A stretch of 64,000 bases of DNA from positions 17,712,691 to 17,776,690 of the forward strand of contig CP154955.1 in the NCBI GenBank assembly GCA_039621445.1. The letters are read 5' to 3'. This document shows, in pieces, positions 1-12,611 of the stretch; positions within the stretch are counted from its first letter, which is position 1, and the number at the start of each line of letters is the position of its first letter. Source of the stretch: Euglena gracilis (Eukaryota; Euglenida; Euglenophyceae; Euglenales). The translations under genes and the position numbers were made by a program. A model generated the notes under the pieces. That model made no database searches. It was not told where the DNA came from and saw only the letters and a program-made list of their open reading frames with translations.

Positions 1-845
1 CAGATTGGCAGAAATGCCTGTCTCCGTGGCGTATTAGGTCCGAAGGCAGTTGTTTGCTATTGTGGCCCCCAATGTTTGGCTTCTTGCAGCCGGCGTGTTT
101 GGGATATACCCCCCCTTTGTCCAAAGACCGGTAATCTCAGCAATCTCTGTTCTGCAACCAGGGATCGGGGGGGGGGGGTCGTTGGGCACAGAGTTCTGAC
201 CAAAAAGGCATTTCCACCGGGAGGTCAGTCATCAGGGAAGCAGCCCCCCCCAAAAAAACACGGACTTGGCCAAAACTCCAAAACGGTGTCCTCCGAACGG
301 GGGGGGGGGGGGCAGGGCTGCGTGGCATCGACCCCCAGCCACCACAACACCCGCGCAATTCCTTCGGCGCCAAAGGTGCAAAAAGACCGGGGCCATACCA
401 TTGCTGACTGACCCCACCAGGGGGGGGGTCACTTTCCACATTCAAGAAACCAGTCAGTCACTTTTCAGAAACCAGTCACCCACTTCCCACCCCCTCAGGG
501 GGGGGTCACTTTGGCCACTGGGCCAAAAATGGCCAAAAATAAAAGGATTCTCCGGTGCCTTTGGCGCCGGCTGGCAACTTTCGACCAATCCTGGCCGACC
601 CCCCCCCGGGGGGGGGGGGGGCGGGGCGGTGCCAGAAACCAGTCAGTCACTCCGAAGAAATCAGTCAGTCACCTGCCTCAGTTGCACTTAGGCTTCTTGT
701 CTATTGATGGCCGGTACCAACTTCGCTTCTGGCCCAGTTTGTGTGGTGAGTGGCCAGTGGCCAGTCAGTCACCCCCGGGGGGTGGGGTCGGACACACCTC
801 AAGCAATGGCATGCCCGGGGTACTTCAGCAGGTGTAGGGTGGGAC
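1..845. repeat. Repeat-rich flank with CAGTCAGTCAC and GACCGG families
   Basis: No exon is convincing here. The stretch holds two dispersed repeat families seen elsewhere in the window. About 104-225 is a diverged copy of the 'GTCCAATGACCGGTAA ... GTCGTTGGACA' inverted repeat that is best preserved near 59.4 kb. About 450-790 has several copies of 'CAGTCAGTCAC' followed by C- or G-runs, found again near 4.45-4.65 kb and 25.2-25.4 kb. Poly-G runs of 9-13 bases are frequent. It is probably intron or 3' flank of the WD40 gene that continues leftwards. Confidence 0.5.
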
Positions 846-849
846 ATGA

Positions 850-3800
850 GGCTGGGAATTGGCACACAAAGCAAACGGAGCCGAAGTCCCGCGCCATCCT
901 CGTGGGCAGGCGCTGGCCTGGACGGGGCTGAAGCAGACGTGCTCCACCTTGGAGGACACCGGCTCCTCCCCCTCCAACTGGCACACATAGTTGGGGGCGG
1001 CCTCGGGTGGGGTGGGGCGGGGTTGGCATGCTTTTCATATGGCAAATTCGTGCCTGGGACGGCTTCCTCCATATTTAACAACTCGGTGCTCAAATTTGGA
1101 GCCAGCGGACCAGCGTGGACAAAACCGTCAACAAAAAGAGACTTCGAGGTCCAATAAAGAATGAATAAACACAAGGCAAGCAGCACATATCCAGCATCCC
1201 TCCGAACTTCTCAACCCAACCTGCTTATGAAACAAGGAGCAAACTTGTACTGGGGCTTCTGGTTCAGGGGTGCTTTTTTAAAAGACCGGGGGGAGGGGGG
1301 GTCCCCCCACCCACCCCCTGGGGGCCCCGGGGGGGGGGGGGGCCCGGGGGGGGCCCACAAAAAAAATGGCTGAAAATCGCGAAAAGTGCTAAAATAGCAC
1401 CTTTTCAAAAATTTTGGCGCCTTCGGCGCCGAAAAGTATATCCCACCCCCCTCTGGGGGCTCGGCCGGACCCACCCACCCTACCCACCCCCTCCCCCCCG
1501 GAGGTCCACGACCAAAAAAACCCTGTTCTGGTTGCTGCAGTTTGAAGTGTTTTCTTCGGGGGATACTTTAATGTGGATTCCGCACTGGCGCACAAGCGCT
1601 GAACTTTAGGGATAGCTGAGATTTCAGAGGAGGCCTATGTGTGTATGCGTCATGTGCAATCCGGTCTGGTTCAGAGGATTTTTTATAAGACCTGGGGGGA
1701 GGGTCCAGACCCACCCAACCCAACCCCTGGCGGGCCCTGGAGGGGGGGGGTCGGGGGGACCCACTTTTGGGTTGGGGGGTCAATTCTGGGGTCCATAATA
1801 TTTTTGCAGCGCTTTGCGCCGAAAATGCAAGAAAACCCCAGCCTCCAGCGGGGTTTCCACTCAGCCTGACCCTATCCCCGCCCCTGGGGGGGGGGGGGGC
1901 TCGGCCAGGTGCCCCCCCCCCTCCCCTCGGGACACGAAACTTAAAAAAAAACCTCTGGTTCGGTTATTGTTGAGCTTGCTTTCGTCTTGTTTGTACATTG
2001 TCACAGCCCGGGAGGTCTGGTGGGGGAAGAACCGCTCAGGGCACCCGGGGCCGGTCCTGTGGCTGCACCATGAGGGCGCCGACCGCGATGCCCAGCGTCG
2101 GGTTGTGGAACGTCACGGTGTTGGGCCGCCCGAACACCGCCACCGTGCGGCCGTCTGGCAGCACCGTGAGGCCGTCGTAGAACGTCTCGCTTTGGGGAGG
2201 GGTCCCCGGCTGGCCGCAAGCCCATCCCAACCTCCCCCCTTGAGGCGCCCTGGGGGCAGTTTGCCCACTGGAAGAGGCCGGGGTCGAAAATGAAGACAAA
2301 CAGTCAACACAGCAGAGTCATGCCGATCACGCGCAAGGTCACATCGGTCATGCAAAGAGTCATGCCAGCTGTTCCTCATATCCATGGGCAGCCGTAGCAG
2401 CGTTGGTCTCTGCCCACCCACACCGTTGGCGCCTGGGCCGAGGACACGACAGTGCGGTTTGAGGACGGCGGAGGCCCCGGTGGGAGAAGTTGAGGTCGGT
2501 CCGGGTCTCCAGCACCCGCTTGCTGAGGGCGTCCACCGTGTGGAGCTGGTTGGGCTCTGTGCTGATGAGGCCGGGGACGTGTCGGCAACGAAAGGCGAGG
2601 GGCTTACATCAGGGGCAATCACAAACACAGCAAAGATGTGCGTCTATCACCGTCCATTGGCTTTGTTTTGCCTTGTTCTTCTCATTTACCACTTGCCACA
2701 TTGGTTTTCTTGGGGGGTAATGGCTGCATATTATTCGGCCAGGCCTTGTTGCACTTCCCTCCCTGCAAAAATTATTTTAAACATGCAACACTTAAAAGCT
2801 GCAGGGGACCCACTTGGCTAGATCATCAAAAGAATTAACTTAACTTAAAGGATCAAAAGGATTACTTAAAAGGATTAACGCCCCCCCCCCCCTGGCCCAA
2901 ACTGCCAAAAAAAACACATCCCTGGGCGAGGTACTGGAAGCGCTCCTCATCACACGCCACGGCAACGATGTTGCCCAGGCGGGGCAGCACGAACCGGTCC
3001 ATGTTGAACCGTGGCTTCCACGTGGCCAGCACGCCCTCCGACGCCGCTGGGGGCCGGCGGCCGCCCGGTTGCCACCCGCATATGGCTTCCGGGGGAAAAT
3101 GACATACACCAGACATACGTGCCGGCAGGAACGGCGCTGGGACCCATCAGGTAGCTTCATGTGATAAGTTGGGACAAGAGCTTATGGGGGGAGGGGCAAA
3201 TTGGGCAGCAGAGGGGGGGGATGAGAACGGTCTGGTCTCCCACAAGGCGCGCAAATGTCTGCCGAGTGGAGGACCGCGCACGGGGCGGGGCGGCCGCCGG
3301 GGAGACAGTAGTAGTGCCCCGTCGCTGCTGTACCGCAGCACGCGGATCGGGGTCGGGTGCCAGTGGTGGACGGAGCGGGAGGGGTCGACGGGCGGGAGGG
3401 CGGGCTGAGCGGCGGGGGCGGGCGAGCAGGCAGGGACCCCGACGGGGTGCTTCACCAGCGGTGGGGGTTCTGAGGGTTCAGAAATTTGTCCGGTTTGCTC
3501 GGTTTGACCCCGTTTTAGCAGCCCGTTGCTCTCAGCCAGAAATTCAAAACCACCCAAAAAACATGCACTTGCAAAACTCCAAGAATTTGGGGGGGGGTCC
3601 TCGTCTCGAAAAACTGTCACAGCGGCGACGTCGGGAGGGTCAGCCCGGCCTCCGGCGACGCCCGGCTGCAGCGGGTCCCAGCGGTAGAGCGCCAGCCGGC
3701 CGCTGCCCTCGCCCACCGCCAGCGTGGCAGACGTCGGGTCGAGGGCGAGCGCCGTGACGGGCTGCTCACACCGCACGCGCCGCCCACAGGGCCGACTGCA

Positions 3801-5525
3801 CAGACGGAGAGGGTGACCCGTGGGCGTTGTTTGGCGCTGCCCCCCCCCCCAGCTGGGGCGATGTCCATGCGAACACTCCAGAAGGCAGAAGGCCCACAAA
3901 TGGAGGAATGGCAGACACAACAGCGCTGCGCGTCCCGTGCGGCGCGGGCCCCGTCGGCCCTGGCCACACCGGGACCGCCTGGCCGCCCTCCGCCCGCTCG
4001 AACGGCGCGCAGAGCAGCACGTGGCTGCCGTGGGCCACGGCGGCGTACTGCCCGGTGGCCGCGAACAGAGAGAGGGCGGGCAGCGTGAACGGCGCCTCGC
4101 CGGGACGGGCACAGGGCCGACCTCTCTGACCCACATCAATAAGTCTCCGGCAGCAGAAATCCAAAAATCGCCGGGGAAAAAAAAGCAAAAAAATGCAAAA
4201 ATGCAAAAAAATCCGCGAATTTTGCCAAAATAAAAAAAAATCAAAAAAAACACAAAAAAAAGGGCATTTGCATTCTCCCCCTGCTTTGACCCCACCTTTG
4301 GACGACACATGGTGGATACTCCTGTCAACATTGGCTGTGGTGGCAGTGACTCCGTGAAAGAATAAATGCGGTGTTTGAGGACCAACACGCTACCCCGGCC
4401 TAATGCACTTTTTGACCCACCACTAGGGGAGGGGCGGATCACTCTCGCCCTTCCAAAAAACCAATCGGTCACTTTTTTTTTGAACAAACCAGTCACGGGT
4501 TGGGAGTCCCCCCGCTTTGGAGCACAAGGGAAAACTGACGACAAACGTGGACAAAATGGGCGAAATTTTCCGGCACCCTTGATGTTGGGTCACGGTAGTG
4601 TTTTCTTCTGAGGGTCAAATCTGAAAGAAGAGTCAGTCACCCACTCCCCTCTGGGGAAGGGGTCAGCCAGTGGCCAAATGATTGCATATCCTGACCGCAA
4701 ACGACGCGCCGCCCCCTGGGACGCGCACAGGGAGCCAAAGGCGGGGCCCTGGGCAGCCCTTCCGGCCGCACTGCACCACGTGGGCGGCGTTGGCGTGGCC
4801 GCACAGTCCACACGCCCACTTGGCGGCCAGCCCCTGCGCCTCGAACAGCGGCTGCGGTGCCACCGGCGCCTTCGTGTCCAGCGCCGCCAGCAGGAGCTCC
4901 TTCTCCGTTGGCCCCAGGCCCCGGCTGTCGTGACGGAGGGCAGAATGATGGGGGGAACCCGGAGATTGTCGCCTGACAGATCACAGTGACCTCGGTGGGA
5001 CACTGATGGGGTCTCGGGGACGAAAGTTTCTCAGGGAGGCGGGGGTATGTGTACGCATGACCCGTAGCAGCATTATGGCACACGGGAAAATCTGGCACGC
5101 AAACCGGAATCCGTGATTAGCAGCTGCAATTTGTCACAGAAACAGAGGTGCCAAAAGTTCAGGACAGGCCCAAAAAGGGTAACCCCCCAAATAATACCCC
5201 CCCGGGGTATTATTATTTTTTTTTCGCCCAAAGAGGGGGGTATTATTTGGGGGGATATTATTTCTCCAAAATTTTCGAATTTTTTTCGAAGTCCTGTAGG
5301 ACCCAAAATAGCGCCAAAACCCCCCTTGGTCCTTTCTTATGAAATTTACCATTTTTTGGAGCTCAGATGATCCAGAAAAATCGGTTTTTTTTCGTAATTT
5401 GTTGTCAGAACTGTGATTTTTACCTACATTTTCAGGCTTGTGTGGGTGATCGCTATTCCGGATCTGTGGGTGCCGATGGAGTGACTGTGCGGGCGTGTGT
5501 CTTTGTGCTGTGCGTCTGTGGGTGT

Positions 5526-5582
<57 letters not shown>

Positions 5583-5969
5583 GCGTGTGCGTGTGTGTGC
5601 CATCAAGGAATGCATGGGTCCCCAGGCCCAGAGCCTCTGTCCAATACAACCAAACCACAGGCCCGGCACTGCCCACCCTCGGGGGACCAGAACCGCAGGT
5701 CCTGGTCCTGCGGACCAGAACCTGCAGTGGGACCGACGAGAAGGACCGTGGCCGAGGCCTGCACAGGAGGACGGCGTGGAGGGCCGCTGTGCCGGGCCGC
5801 TGGACGACCGCCGCCTGCCGCACCGGCCGGTCCACGCTGTAGCGGGCCTGGACCTCGAAGGTGAGCGGGGACCACTTGGGGTCAGGGCCCCGGCTGAAAT
5901 GGAAGGCCCCCTCATCGACGGAAACCCAGGCCGGTGCCATTGGGAAAGATTGGCATCGCAACACACACA

Positions 5970-6037
<68 letters not shown>

Positions 6038-7511
6038 CATACCCACACCCACACCCACACCCACACCACACCCACACCCAAACCCCAAACCAACCCCCCA
6101 CCCCCCCCCCCCCCCACACCCACACCCACACACCCACACCCACACCCACACCCACACCCACACACAACCCACACCAAAACCCACACACACACATAAACAC
6201 ACGCACGCATGCACACACACGCCCGCCCCCCCCCCCGCACACACACACACCCACACCCGCGCGCGCGCACACACACCACACATCACGCACTGCGATGGGA
6301 GCTAGAAAAGAGTCCCAGCTGGACAAGGTTTCGACCACAGGCGGTAAGACTGCATCAAGGGCGGCATCAAGCATGTTGGGGGACTGTCAGGCGGCGTGGA
6401 CTTGGGGTGCTGGTGGACTCTGACTGGCACTGGCAACTTATGTGGGATAAATCAGCCGGGCGGAGTAGGGATATCCTACCCCCCCCTGTCTGAGCACTGG
6501 AAAAGGTGGAAAGGTTGGTGGTCCTTTGATACCCCCAAAATAGGCAATGGCCAGGGAAATGCTATTTAGACAAAGAGAGCAATAATGCGACTGGGAAAAG
6601 CCTTTCTGCATCGCCCTAAAAAGGGGGGGTGCTTTGACGCTGGGATTTTTGGGCACAAAACAAAACTGAACAAGAACACCCCCAGAAAATGAAACCTGTG
6701 AGGACTCATTCATTAAACTGCGCGAGGAACAGGAAAGATGGCCGTTGAAAACAGAAACTGGGCGTGGGCCAGGGGTGTGGGACAAAGGCGGGGCTGAGCA
6801 AGAGGGCGGGGGGAGGGGCCCTGGGCGAGAATGGCGCCATCCGCGGAAGCGCTAAAGAGCCAGTCGCCGTCCGCCGGGTGGCACTGCAGCGCCACCACGG
6901 GGGCCGCGTGGCCGCGGAAGGCGAGCGCGCGCCGCACCGGCGGCGGGGCCCGTGGTGGGCGGCTCGGGCCCGGCCGGGGCCGCCGCCTCCGGCGGGTAGT
7001 ACACGACACCTCCCCGCCAGGCGGCGCTGGGCCAGGCCATAGCGGGGGTTGTCCCGAATCGGCAGCCTCGGCAAGAATGGTAGAAAAAATATTATTTTTT
7101 TTGGCGGGGTTTCTGCTCGCCGGTTTTGTACCCAAAAATTTCATACAGGTCCACCCCCCTGTGGGTCTGGGTCTGGCGGGGGGGGGGGGAGAGCAGAGCG
7201 TGCAAACCCGCACACACGAAGACGCATTTCTGCACACCCACATCAACACACCCACCACCGCGGACAATGGGACCCACCACCGCGGACAACGGCGGCTGCA
7301 GTGAAGGTTGGGCAGGGGGATGGTTTGGGGGCATTCCTAATTCGAGGAAGGGTTCGAGGCGGGGTTGTGTTTGTCATCGGGTCAGCGTTGGGGAGAATGA
7401 GTTGCCAGAGGGGGTGGCTGAGGGCCGCCTGCCCCCGCCCCACGGTGACGGCCTTGAACCGGCCGGCGAGGGCCACCAGCCCCGAGGTGCAGGCGACCAT
7501 CACGGGGGAGG
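850..7511 (-). CDS. WDR75: WDR75/Nan1 (Utp17)-like WD40 protein, spliced, 3' end outside the window
   Basis: WDR75 is a nucleolar WD40 protein of the t-UTP part of the U3 small-subunit processome, needed for pre-rRNA transcription and processing. Exons in coding order, approximate where no splice site was fixed: 7456-7511, ~6830-6945 (blade 'FRGHAAPVVALQCHP ... LFSASADGAI'), ~5705-5930, 4729-4924, ~3975-4115, 3660-3795 ('PVTALALDPTSATLAVGEGS'), 3275-3404 ('VHHWHPTPIRVLRYSSDGAL'), 2903-3046 ('LATWKPRF ... VLPRLGNIVAV'), 2451-2556, 2045-2189 ('GLTVLPDGRTVAVFGRPNTV'), ~850-1001. Their order matches human WDR75 as I remember it, including HWH followed by 'EW ... FLPRLG'. Codon phase agrees across the exon joins from 3795 down to 1001. 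The second propeller and stop lie left of the window. No initiator Met was fixed. The family call is by homology judged by eye. Confidence 0.7.
4729..4924 (-). CDS. Exon with a RanBP2-like zinc finger, within the WDR75-like gene
   Basis: The exon has a good 3' splice site (CACGACAG) and an open frame reading 'TEKELLLAALDTKAPV', then 'KWACGLCGHANAAHVVQCG'. The W-x-C-x2-C-x3-N-x6-C spacing is that of the RanBP2-type zinc ribbon that binds ubiquitin or single-stranded RNA. The last pair is C-x4-C (CGRKGC) instead of the usual C-x2-C. It falls between the exons matching blades 2 and 3 of the WD40 gene. WDR75 proteins I know do not carry such a finger. It may be an insertion in this lineage, an alternative exon, or part of another transcript. 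Confidence 0.4.
5523..6275. repeat. (GT)n tract and compound (CA)n/(GA)n/(CCCACA)n tract around an exon
   Basis: About 5523-5600 is (GT)n with GC interruptions. About 5958-6275 is (CA)n, then (GA)n, then CCCACA/CCACAC repeats and a short (GC)n. The two tracts flank the exon at ~5705-5930 on both sides. They account for the long Ser-Leu, Cys-Val and His-Thr open frames in this stretch. Confidence 0.9.
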
Positions 7512-8736
7512 CTGGGGAACGAGGCGGGGTTGGGGATGCTGAGGTCGGGCCAGGATATTGGGAAATGAGCGTGGACGGCGGGGGGGGGGGGGGTGACCCC
7601 AACGACCTGGGGGGGGGGGAAACCGGCGACCCAAAATCTTGCTTCAGGTGATTTCGGGTGATTTGCTTTATTATCGAATTTCAAGTGTCTATTTCGAATT
7701 TCAAGTAATTATTTTCAAACTTCAGGTATTTCTTTTCAAATTTCAAGTACTTTTTTTCCCTTCAAATTTCAAGTATTTTTTTTTCAAATTGACAAAAAAC
7801 AGATGATAAAAAAACACAAATTTTCCAGTGCAAAGCACTGGAGAAGTTTTTTTTTGTTCCAGGGGGGGTCCGGAGGCCCACCTCCCCCGGCCCGGACAGG
7901 GGGGGAGGGCTCCCTGCACAAAACACTTAATACCCTGGGGCTGGGGGACGCAAACATTGCCGGATGGCCGAATGGGGGTCCCTGTCGCTGATACACTGGG
8001 TCTGAATGGATCCTCGAAATGCGACGCAGTGAGAAATCGTCAGACAGAAGCCTCCAAATTACTTTGGCTTGGCCATTGCATTGATTGACCCAAAAATTTT
8101 GCTGCGAACAAAATATACTTTTCTTCAAAAGTATATTTGGTGCAACACGTGTGCATTGAATCCAGAAATATAATCTTTGTGATTAATAACCTCAGTGGTG
8201 CAAACCTCTTGCAAAATAATGTGAATTATGTACCCAAATCAATTGCCCAATAAAAAAATATGTGTATATTTGAAGCCGAAGTGAGTGGGTGGGGGGATGG
8301 ATGGGTAAGGTGAGGATTGATGGAGGATCATAGGAAAGAAGTGGCACATAGAAAAAAAAGATTGATTAATTGTGACGACATGTTCAGGTTCAGAATCAAC
8401 AACCGGCTAGCAACCAACCTCTACATCAGCGTGCCAACCTCTGAATTGGCTGGCACGACGCAGCACAGGGGCTGGACACAGAAAGCAAAATATAAACGAC
8501 CCAAGTAGCTTGGCAATTAATGTGAATGCATACGTTTGAGATTGTGCATTGTGTTTTGTGCACAGTCCAGCAGGGAGAATGGGGCGGCATGCCGTGGTTG
8601 GCAGACAGCACGCTGCAAAGGTGGTTGGGGCAGCGGACGGCAGTGAGTCGCATGGGGTGCGCACAGGTGCGTGTGCGCATCAGCGTCGGGGGGTGTGTGG
8701 AGTTGGTGGCGGGCGGAGGGGGAGGGAGGGCCTCAC
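7512..8736. other. Intergenic AT-rich stretch with a TTTCAAATTTCAAGTA tandem repeat
   Basis: This separates the presumed 5' end of the WD40 gene from the last recognised exon of the Lys/Glu-rich gene. At about 7670-7795 a degenerate tandem repeat with units near TTTCAAATTTCAAGTA occurs five times. The rest is AT-rich with no convincing exon. The promoter of the left gene and the 3' UTR of the right gene are expected here, but neither is visible as a motif. Confidence 0.5.
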
Positions 8737-11700
8737 CTCTTCTCCCGGCCCCCGCCACTGCGGCCGTTCCCCGCAGCGGGCGTGTCGCTGTCCTTCCGCC
8801 GGCCCCTCTCGCCGCCTGCCCGGCTGCTGGGGGTCGGCTCGTCCCGCGCCTTGGCGGGGCTGGGGTCCCTGCGCGAGGCCCGGCGGTCCCGGTCGCCCCC
8901 AGGGTCGGGCTCCAGTCCGAGACAGGGTGATGGGGGGTTATTATGCATATATAATATATAAAATTACATATAATATAATATATACTATTATATGTAATAT
9001 TATATATATTATATATAATATATAATATTATATATAAATACATAATATACATGGCAGCCTCCCACTACACGGCCCGCGGGTCGTTTTGTACTTCCAAGTG
9101 GGGGGGGGGTCGTATGGTGGGACCCGGGTCCCACTTTTGGACTTTTGGGTCCCGCGGCGCCGGGAAACCGGGCGGATTCCGGGCAACCGTCGGCGGATGC
9201 GGGGAGGGTTCCCGCTTAACCCCCCCCCCCCCAAATAACACGCCCCCCCTGGGGGGCCGATCTCGAGCGGCCAAATAAACCCCCTTGGTTTCCTTTGGGT
9301 TTGCATATAAAAATAACACACACCCACCCAAATAACACACCCCCTCTGGGGCCCCAGTTCGGGTGCCCAAACAACACACCGGGGGGGGTTGTTATTTTGT
9401 GGGGGGGGGTTAATTTTCGGAATAGGGTTAGGGTTGGGATGGGCGGGCCGAAAATTGGCCAATTTTGGAGACCAAGTTAGACCAGAAGTTAGGTCCCCCT
9501 TTCGGAAGGTATTTGAAAACGCATGTTGGTCTAAATAAAAATGGCCGAATTCGGCCGAAATTCGGCCCAAATTCGTCTGGAAGGCGGCCTAACTTCTCCC
9601 TAACTTCCCAAAAATGGGAGCCCTACGGCCCGCCGGCCGGAACTCTAACCCTATCCCAACCCATAACCCCGACTTTCTCCGAAAGTGGGACCCAGGTTCC
9701 ACCATACGACCCCCCCCTGAAATACTAAACGACCCGGGGGCCGTTATAATGGGAGGCTGTCATATACATATACACATGCATATGCATATGCATTTACATA
9801 TGCATATGCATTTGCATATACATACATATTCATATTTACAGACATATTTGTATGCATTGTTTTCCCAGTGTTTGCCCAAGAAAAAAATGTTTCTGACAAC
9901 CGATTAGTATATGTACATGTTCATGAACATGAAAATGTAGACGTAGATGTAGATGTATGTGTAGATGTGGACGTAAAATGTAGATGTAAATATAGATGTA
10001 GATGTACATGTACATGTTGATGTACATGTACATGTACATGCACATGTATTTGTATATGTGTATGCACATTCATATGCACATGTACATGGCAGGGTTTTAC
10101 TGGTGGGCCTTGGGCAGTTACACAGTTTAATCGACCCACGATCTTCCGCCGACCGGGTTAAACTGAAGGGCCTGGCATTGTGGTCGACCCCCAACTTCGC
10201 GTCTGTAGTGTCCCAGAGCGCCGTGGCGTTAACGATCCCCCTCCCCCCTCGAAGCCCCCAAGGTCCAATGACCGGTAACCTCTGTCCTCCGACCAGGGGG
10301 GGGGGGTTCGTTGGACATAAGGGAGTAGGATCAGGTTAGGGTTGCAGTTGATCCTCGGAATCGAGGGGTGGTTTTTACAGTTTTGGCCGTCACAAAGCCT
10401 ATCCCCACCTGGGAGAGCACCAGAGAATTGTAGGCAGTGGCACTTTTCTTTTAGGAGGTGGTGGCACCCACCTCCACGGACGAAGCGCCGGGCATGTCCC
10501 TCTCCCCCATTTTGTTCCCCCCGCCTACCCCTCCTTGTCCAACCACACCCCGCCTTGTCGGCAATAAAGGCAACAAAAGGGAGGCTGCCCGACCCTGCCC
10601 TCCTTTCGCCTCCTCAGAGGGGGAACGCTCCCGCCTCCTTCACCTCCAGGCTACCCATTATTGCTACCCAATGCTATATATGCAATGCCTTTCGGTTTGA
10701 TGACGACCGAGATCCTGTGGAGAATGTGGACAATATGGAGAATTGGGTGTGCAAATCATATGCTGGAGATCAGAAATTGGTGCACACAACCAAGTCTGGT
10801 AGGAAGCTGTCAGCCATTGGGGGGGGAGGAAGCAAGGATACAAGAGCAGGTGGGGGGTCGGGTGGCAAAAAAAAGCAGCCTGTCCCCTTCCTGTCCTTGT
10901 CCTTCTCACTGTCCTTCTCCTTCTCCTTGTCCTTTTCCTTGTCCTTGTCCTTCTTGTCCCGGTCCCGCTCCTTCTTGGCCGTGTCCTTCTCCTTGTCCCG
11001 GCCCCTCTCACTGCCCCGGTCCTCCCCTTTGGCCTTGTCCTTCTCCCTCTCCTTCTTCTCCCGGTCCTTCCCCTTCTCAGCCTCCTTCGTCCCCGTCGCT
11101 CGCTCCTTCTCCCGCTCCTTCTCCTTCTCTTTCTCCTTCGCCTTGTCCCCACGCCGCTCCTCTTCCTTCTTGTCCTTAGCACTGCTGCTGCGGCTCATCA
11201 CACATGGGACGAAACTGGCCGGGAACTTGGACTGCACAAAAGGTATGCTTGTTATGATTCACACTTGTATCCACACTTGTTACCCCCCCCTGGAAACTGT
11301 TTCCAAAAAATAAAACCCCATAAAGACGCGGCCGATACCCGACCGAGACCATGATAATTGACGTGACCATGGTCATCGAACATCCTGAAGATGTCCAAGA
11401 GCTTTCTGAAAGAACCCCGTGGGGGTCCTGTGGGCTGGCTGGAAAAAGGTGCTGATGAACCCCCTCCCAGGCGGTGAGGGTCAGGGGGTCCAACTGGCTG
11501 GAAGCTGGGTCGGCTGATACCTGAAAGCAGGCACAGAAAAGTCAAAATCCAGTTGGGTTAGATCTTAAGCCAAAAATTGGCGCCACCGTTCAAGCCAACT
11601 GCCCCCCCCCAATTACTTAGAATTAGAAGCCCCCCCCCCCCCAAATAACAGCCCCCTCAAGTAGAACCCCCCCCCCGGGTTTCCCGCCAAAAATCAAAAT

Positions 11701-12611
11701 AACAGCCCCCCCCCCCCTCGGCCAAGCCGGCGGACAAAGCTGACCAAAATTTTCCAAAAAAAAGGTGAGAAAGTCGAAAATTTTCCACCAAAACAGGTAG
11801 ACAGCGGGAACAAAATTGATATCTGGTCTCCTTGAAAACATGGCCTATCCTCCCAAAACTCGAAAAAATAATTTGAACCCCTTCCTGTTCTCTGTTTCCT
11901 GTCTCCATGCAAAAGTTTCGCGGAGACAGGTGAGCGAGCACAGAGGCAGGAGATTACTTTTCCAATTACCTGTGCACTGGGCAGAACTGGGCAACAGCCC
12001 ACCCAGGCGGGCACTTCCCTTCTGAACACTGCTGGCACCAGAACTGCTGCACAGGGGGGTGTAGGGTTTGGGGGGGGGGAGTGATGTAGCACACCCCCCG
12101 ACACCGAATGTGCCAACGACCTGCAAATGGCCATTTTCAAGGGAAATTTGCCTGGGCCGGCACCGGGGTCCAGAACAGGGTGGGGGGTGTCTGCTGGGGC
12201 AGGCACCCCATAGACACCCCCTGGGGTTGGTAAAAAGCAGTCTGCCTTCCCATAACACCCCGGGGTGCGCGCTTCCTTAAAAAGAGCCTGCTGCCACACT
12301 TCAGAACTGTCACTGGGTTGACAGAAGAATTATTGCCCAAAAATGACAATTCTGGGCTCAACAGTGCCGGCTGGGAGGACTATTTGCCATGCGCATATCC
12401 ATAGGAATGCCCCTAAATCCAGGGGTTAGCCATGTTTCAGGAATCAACCTTTCCCGGGTCCTACGCAAAGACACCAGGCTATATCACTGTGCTCCTGTGC
12501 GACTGTGCTGCGAGCACTGTGTGGGCTTGTGCGTCCCCTGGCCTTGGGGTCCGATTCTGTGGGCCGGCGGTTGGCAGCCTTCTCCGGGGTCGATCGGCTC
12601 TGCGACAAGCC
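8737..12611 (-). CDS. Lys/Glu/Arg/Asp-rich and RS-like nuclear protein, C-terminal exons (THOC2-tail-like)
   Basis: Three exons are supported. 12505-12611 has acceptor GGCCGCAG and reads 'GLSQSRSTPEKAANRRPTES'. ~10870-11231 has an excellent acceptor (CCTTTTGTGCAG) and encodes 'MSRSSSAKDKKEEERRGDK' followed by about 90 residues that are almost only K, E, R, D. 8737-~8911 encodes 'DRDRRASRRDPSPAKARDEP' and ends at an AG|GTGAGG donor. The composition is that of a disordered, nucleic-acid-contacting tail of a splicing or mRNA-export factor; the THO subunit THOC2 has such a C terminus. No globular domain is visible, so the family is a guess. The protein could also be the tail of the genes to the right. 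Confidence 0.5.
9051..9764. mobile_element. Foldback element with long inverted ends and internal TTAGGG-like arms
   Basis: The left end (9051 on) reads ATGGCAGCCTCCCACTACAC, then GGGTCGTTTTGTA, a G-run and TCGTATGGTGGGACCCGGGT. Its inverted counterpart runs back from 9764 (ACCCAGGTTCCACCATACGA, C-run, TAAACGACCC, GGGAGGCTGTCAT). Inside, GGGTTAGGGTTGGGAT at about 9424 faces CTAACCCTATCCCAACCC at about 9643. TA-rich microsatellite lies on both sides (TATATAAT on the left, CATATACATATGC on the right), so the element seems to have landed in or spread with a TA repeat. No ORF of transposase type is present; it is non-autonomous. Confidence 0.7.
9765..10090. repeat. CATATG / GTACATGTAGATG microsatellite
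   Basis: Alternating TACATATGCA units run from about 9765 to 9850. GTAGATGTACATGTACATG units run from about 9905 to 10085. They abut the right end of the foldback element at 9051-9764. Confidence 0.85.
10240..10330. repeat. Copy of the TCCAATGACCGG inverted-repeat family
   Basis: The sequence AAGGTCCAATGACCGGTAAC, then CTCCGACC, a G-run and TTCGTTGGACATAAGGG, matches the copy at about 59.41-59.48 kb. The two halves are inverted relative to each other (GTCCAATGACC and GGTTCGTTGGAC). It is intronic to, or just left of, the Lys/Glu-rich exon. Confidence 0.6.
11232..12504. other. Intron with poly-C runs, no exon recognised
   Basis: This separates two exons of the Lys/Glu-rich gene. It has C-runs at about 11601-11740 and 12085-12110 and no open frame with credible composition and splice sites. 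On the gene's sense strand these runs read as G-runs. Confidence 0.45.

Noticed and set aside
3147-4544. A single 465-codon minus-strand ORF
   Set aside because: It runs through three real WD40 exons and their introns, changing frame relative to the conserved protein. Only the exon pieces are supported.
10342-11313. Plus-strand Ser/Leu/Phe- or Pro/Cys-rich ORFs
   Set aside because: They are the antisense of the Lys/Glu/Arg-rich exon. The minus frame has a strong acceptor and sensible composition.
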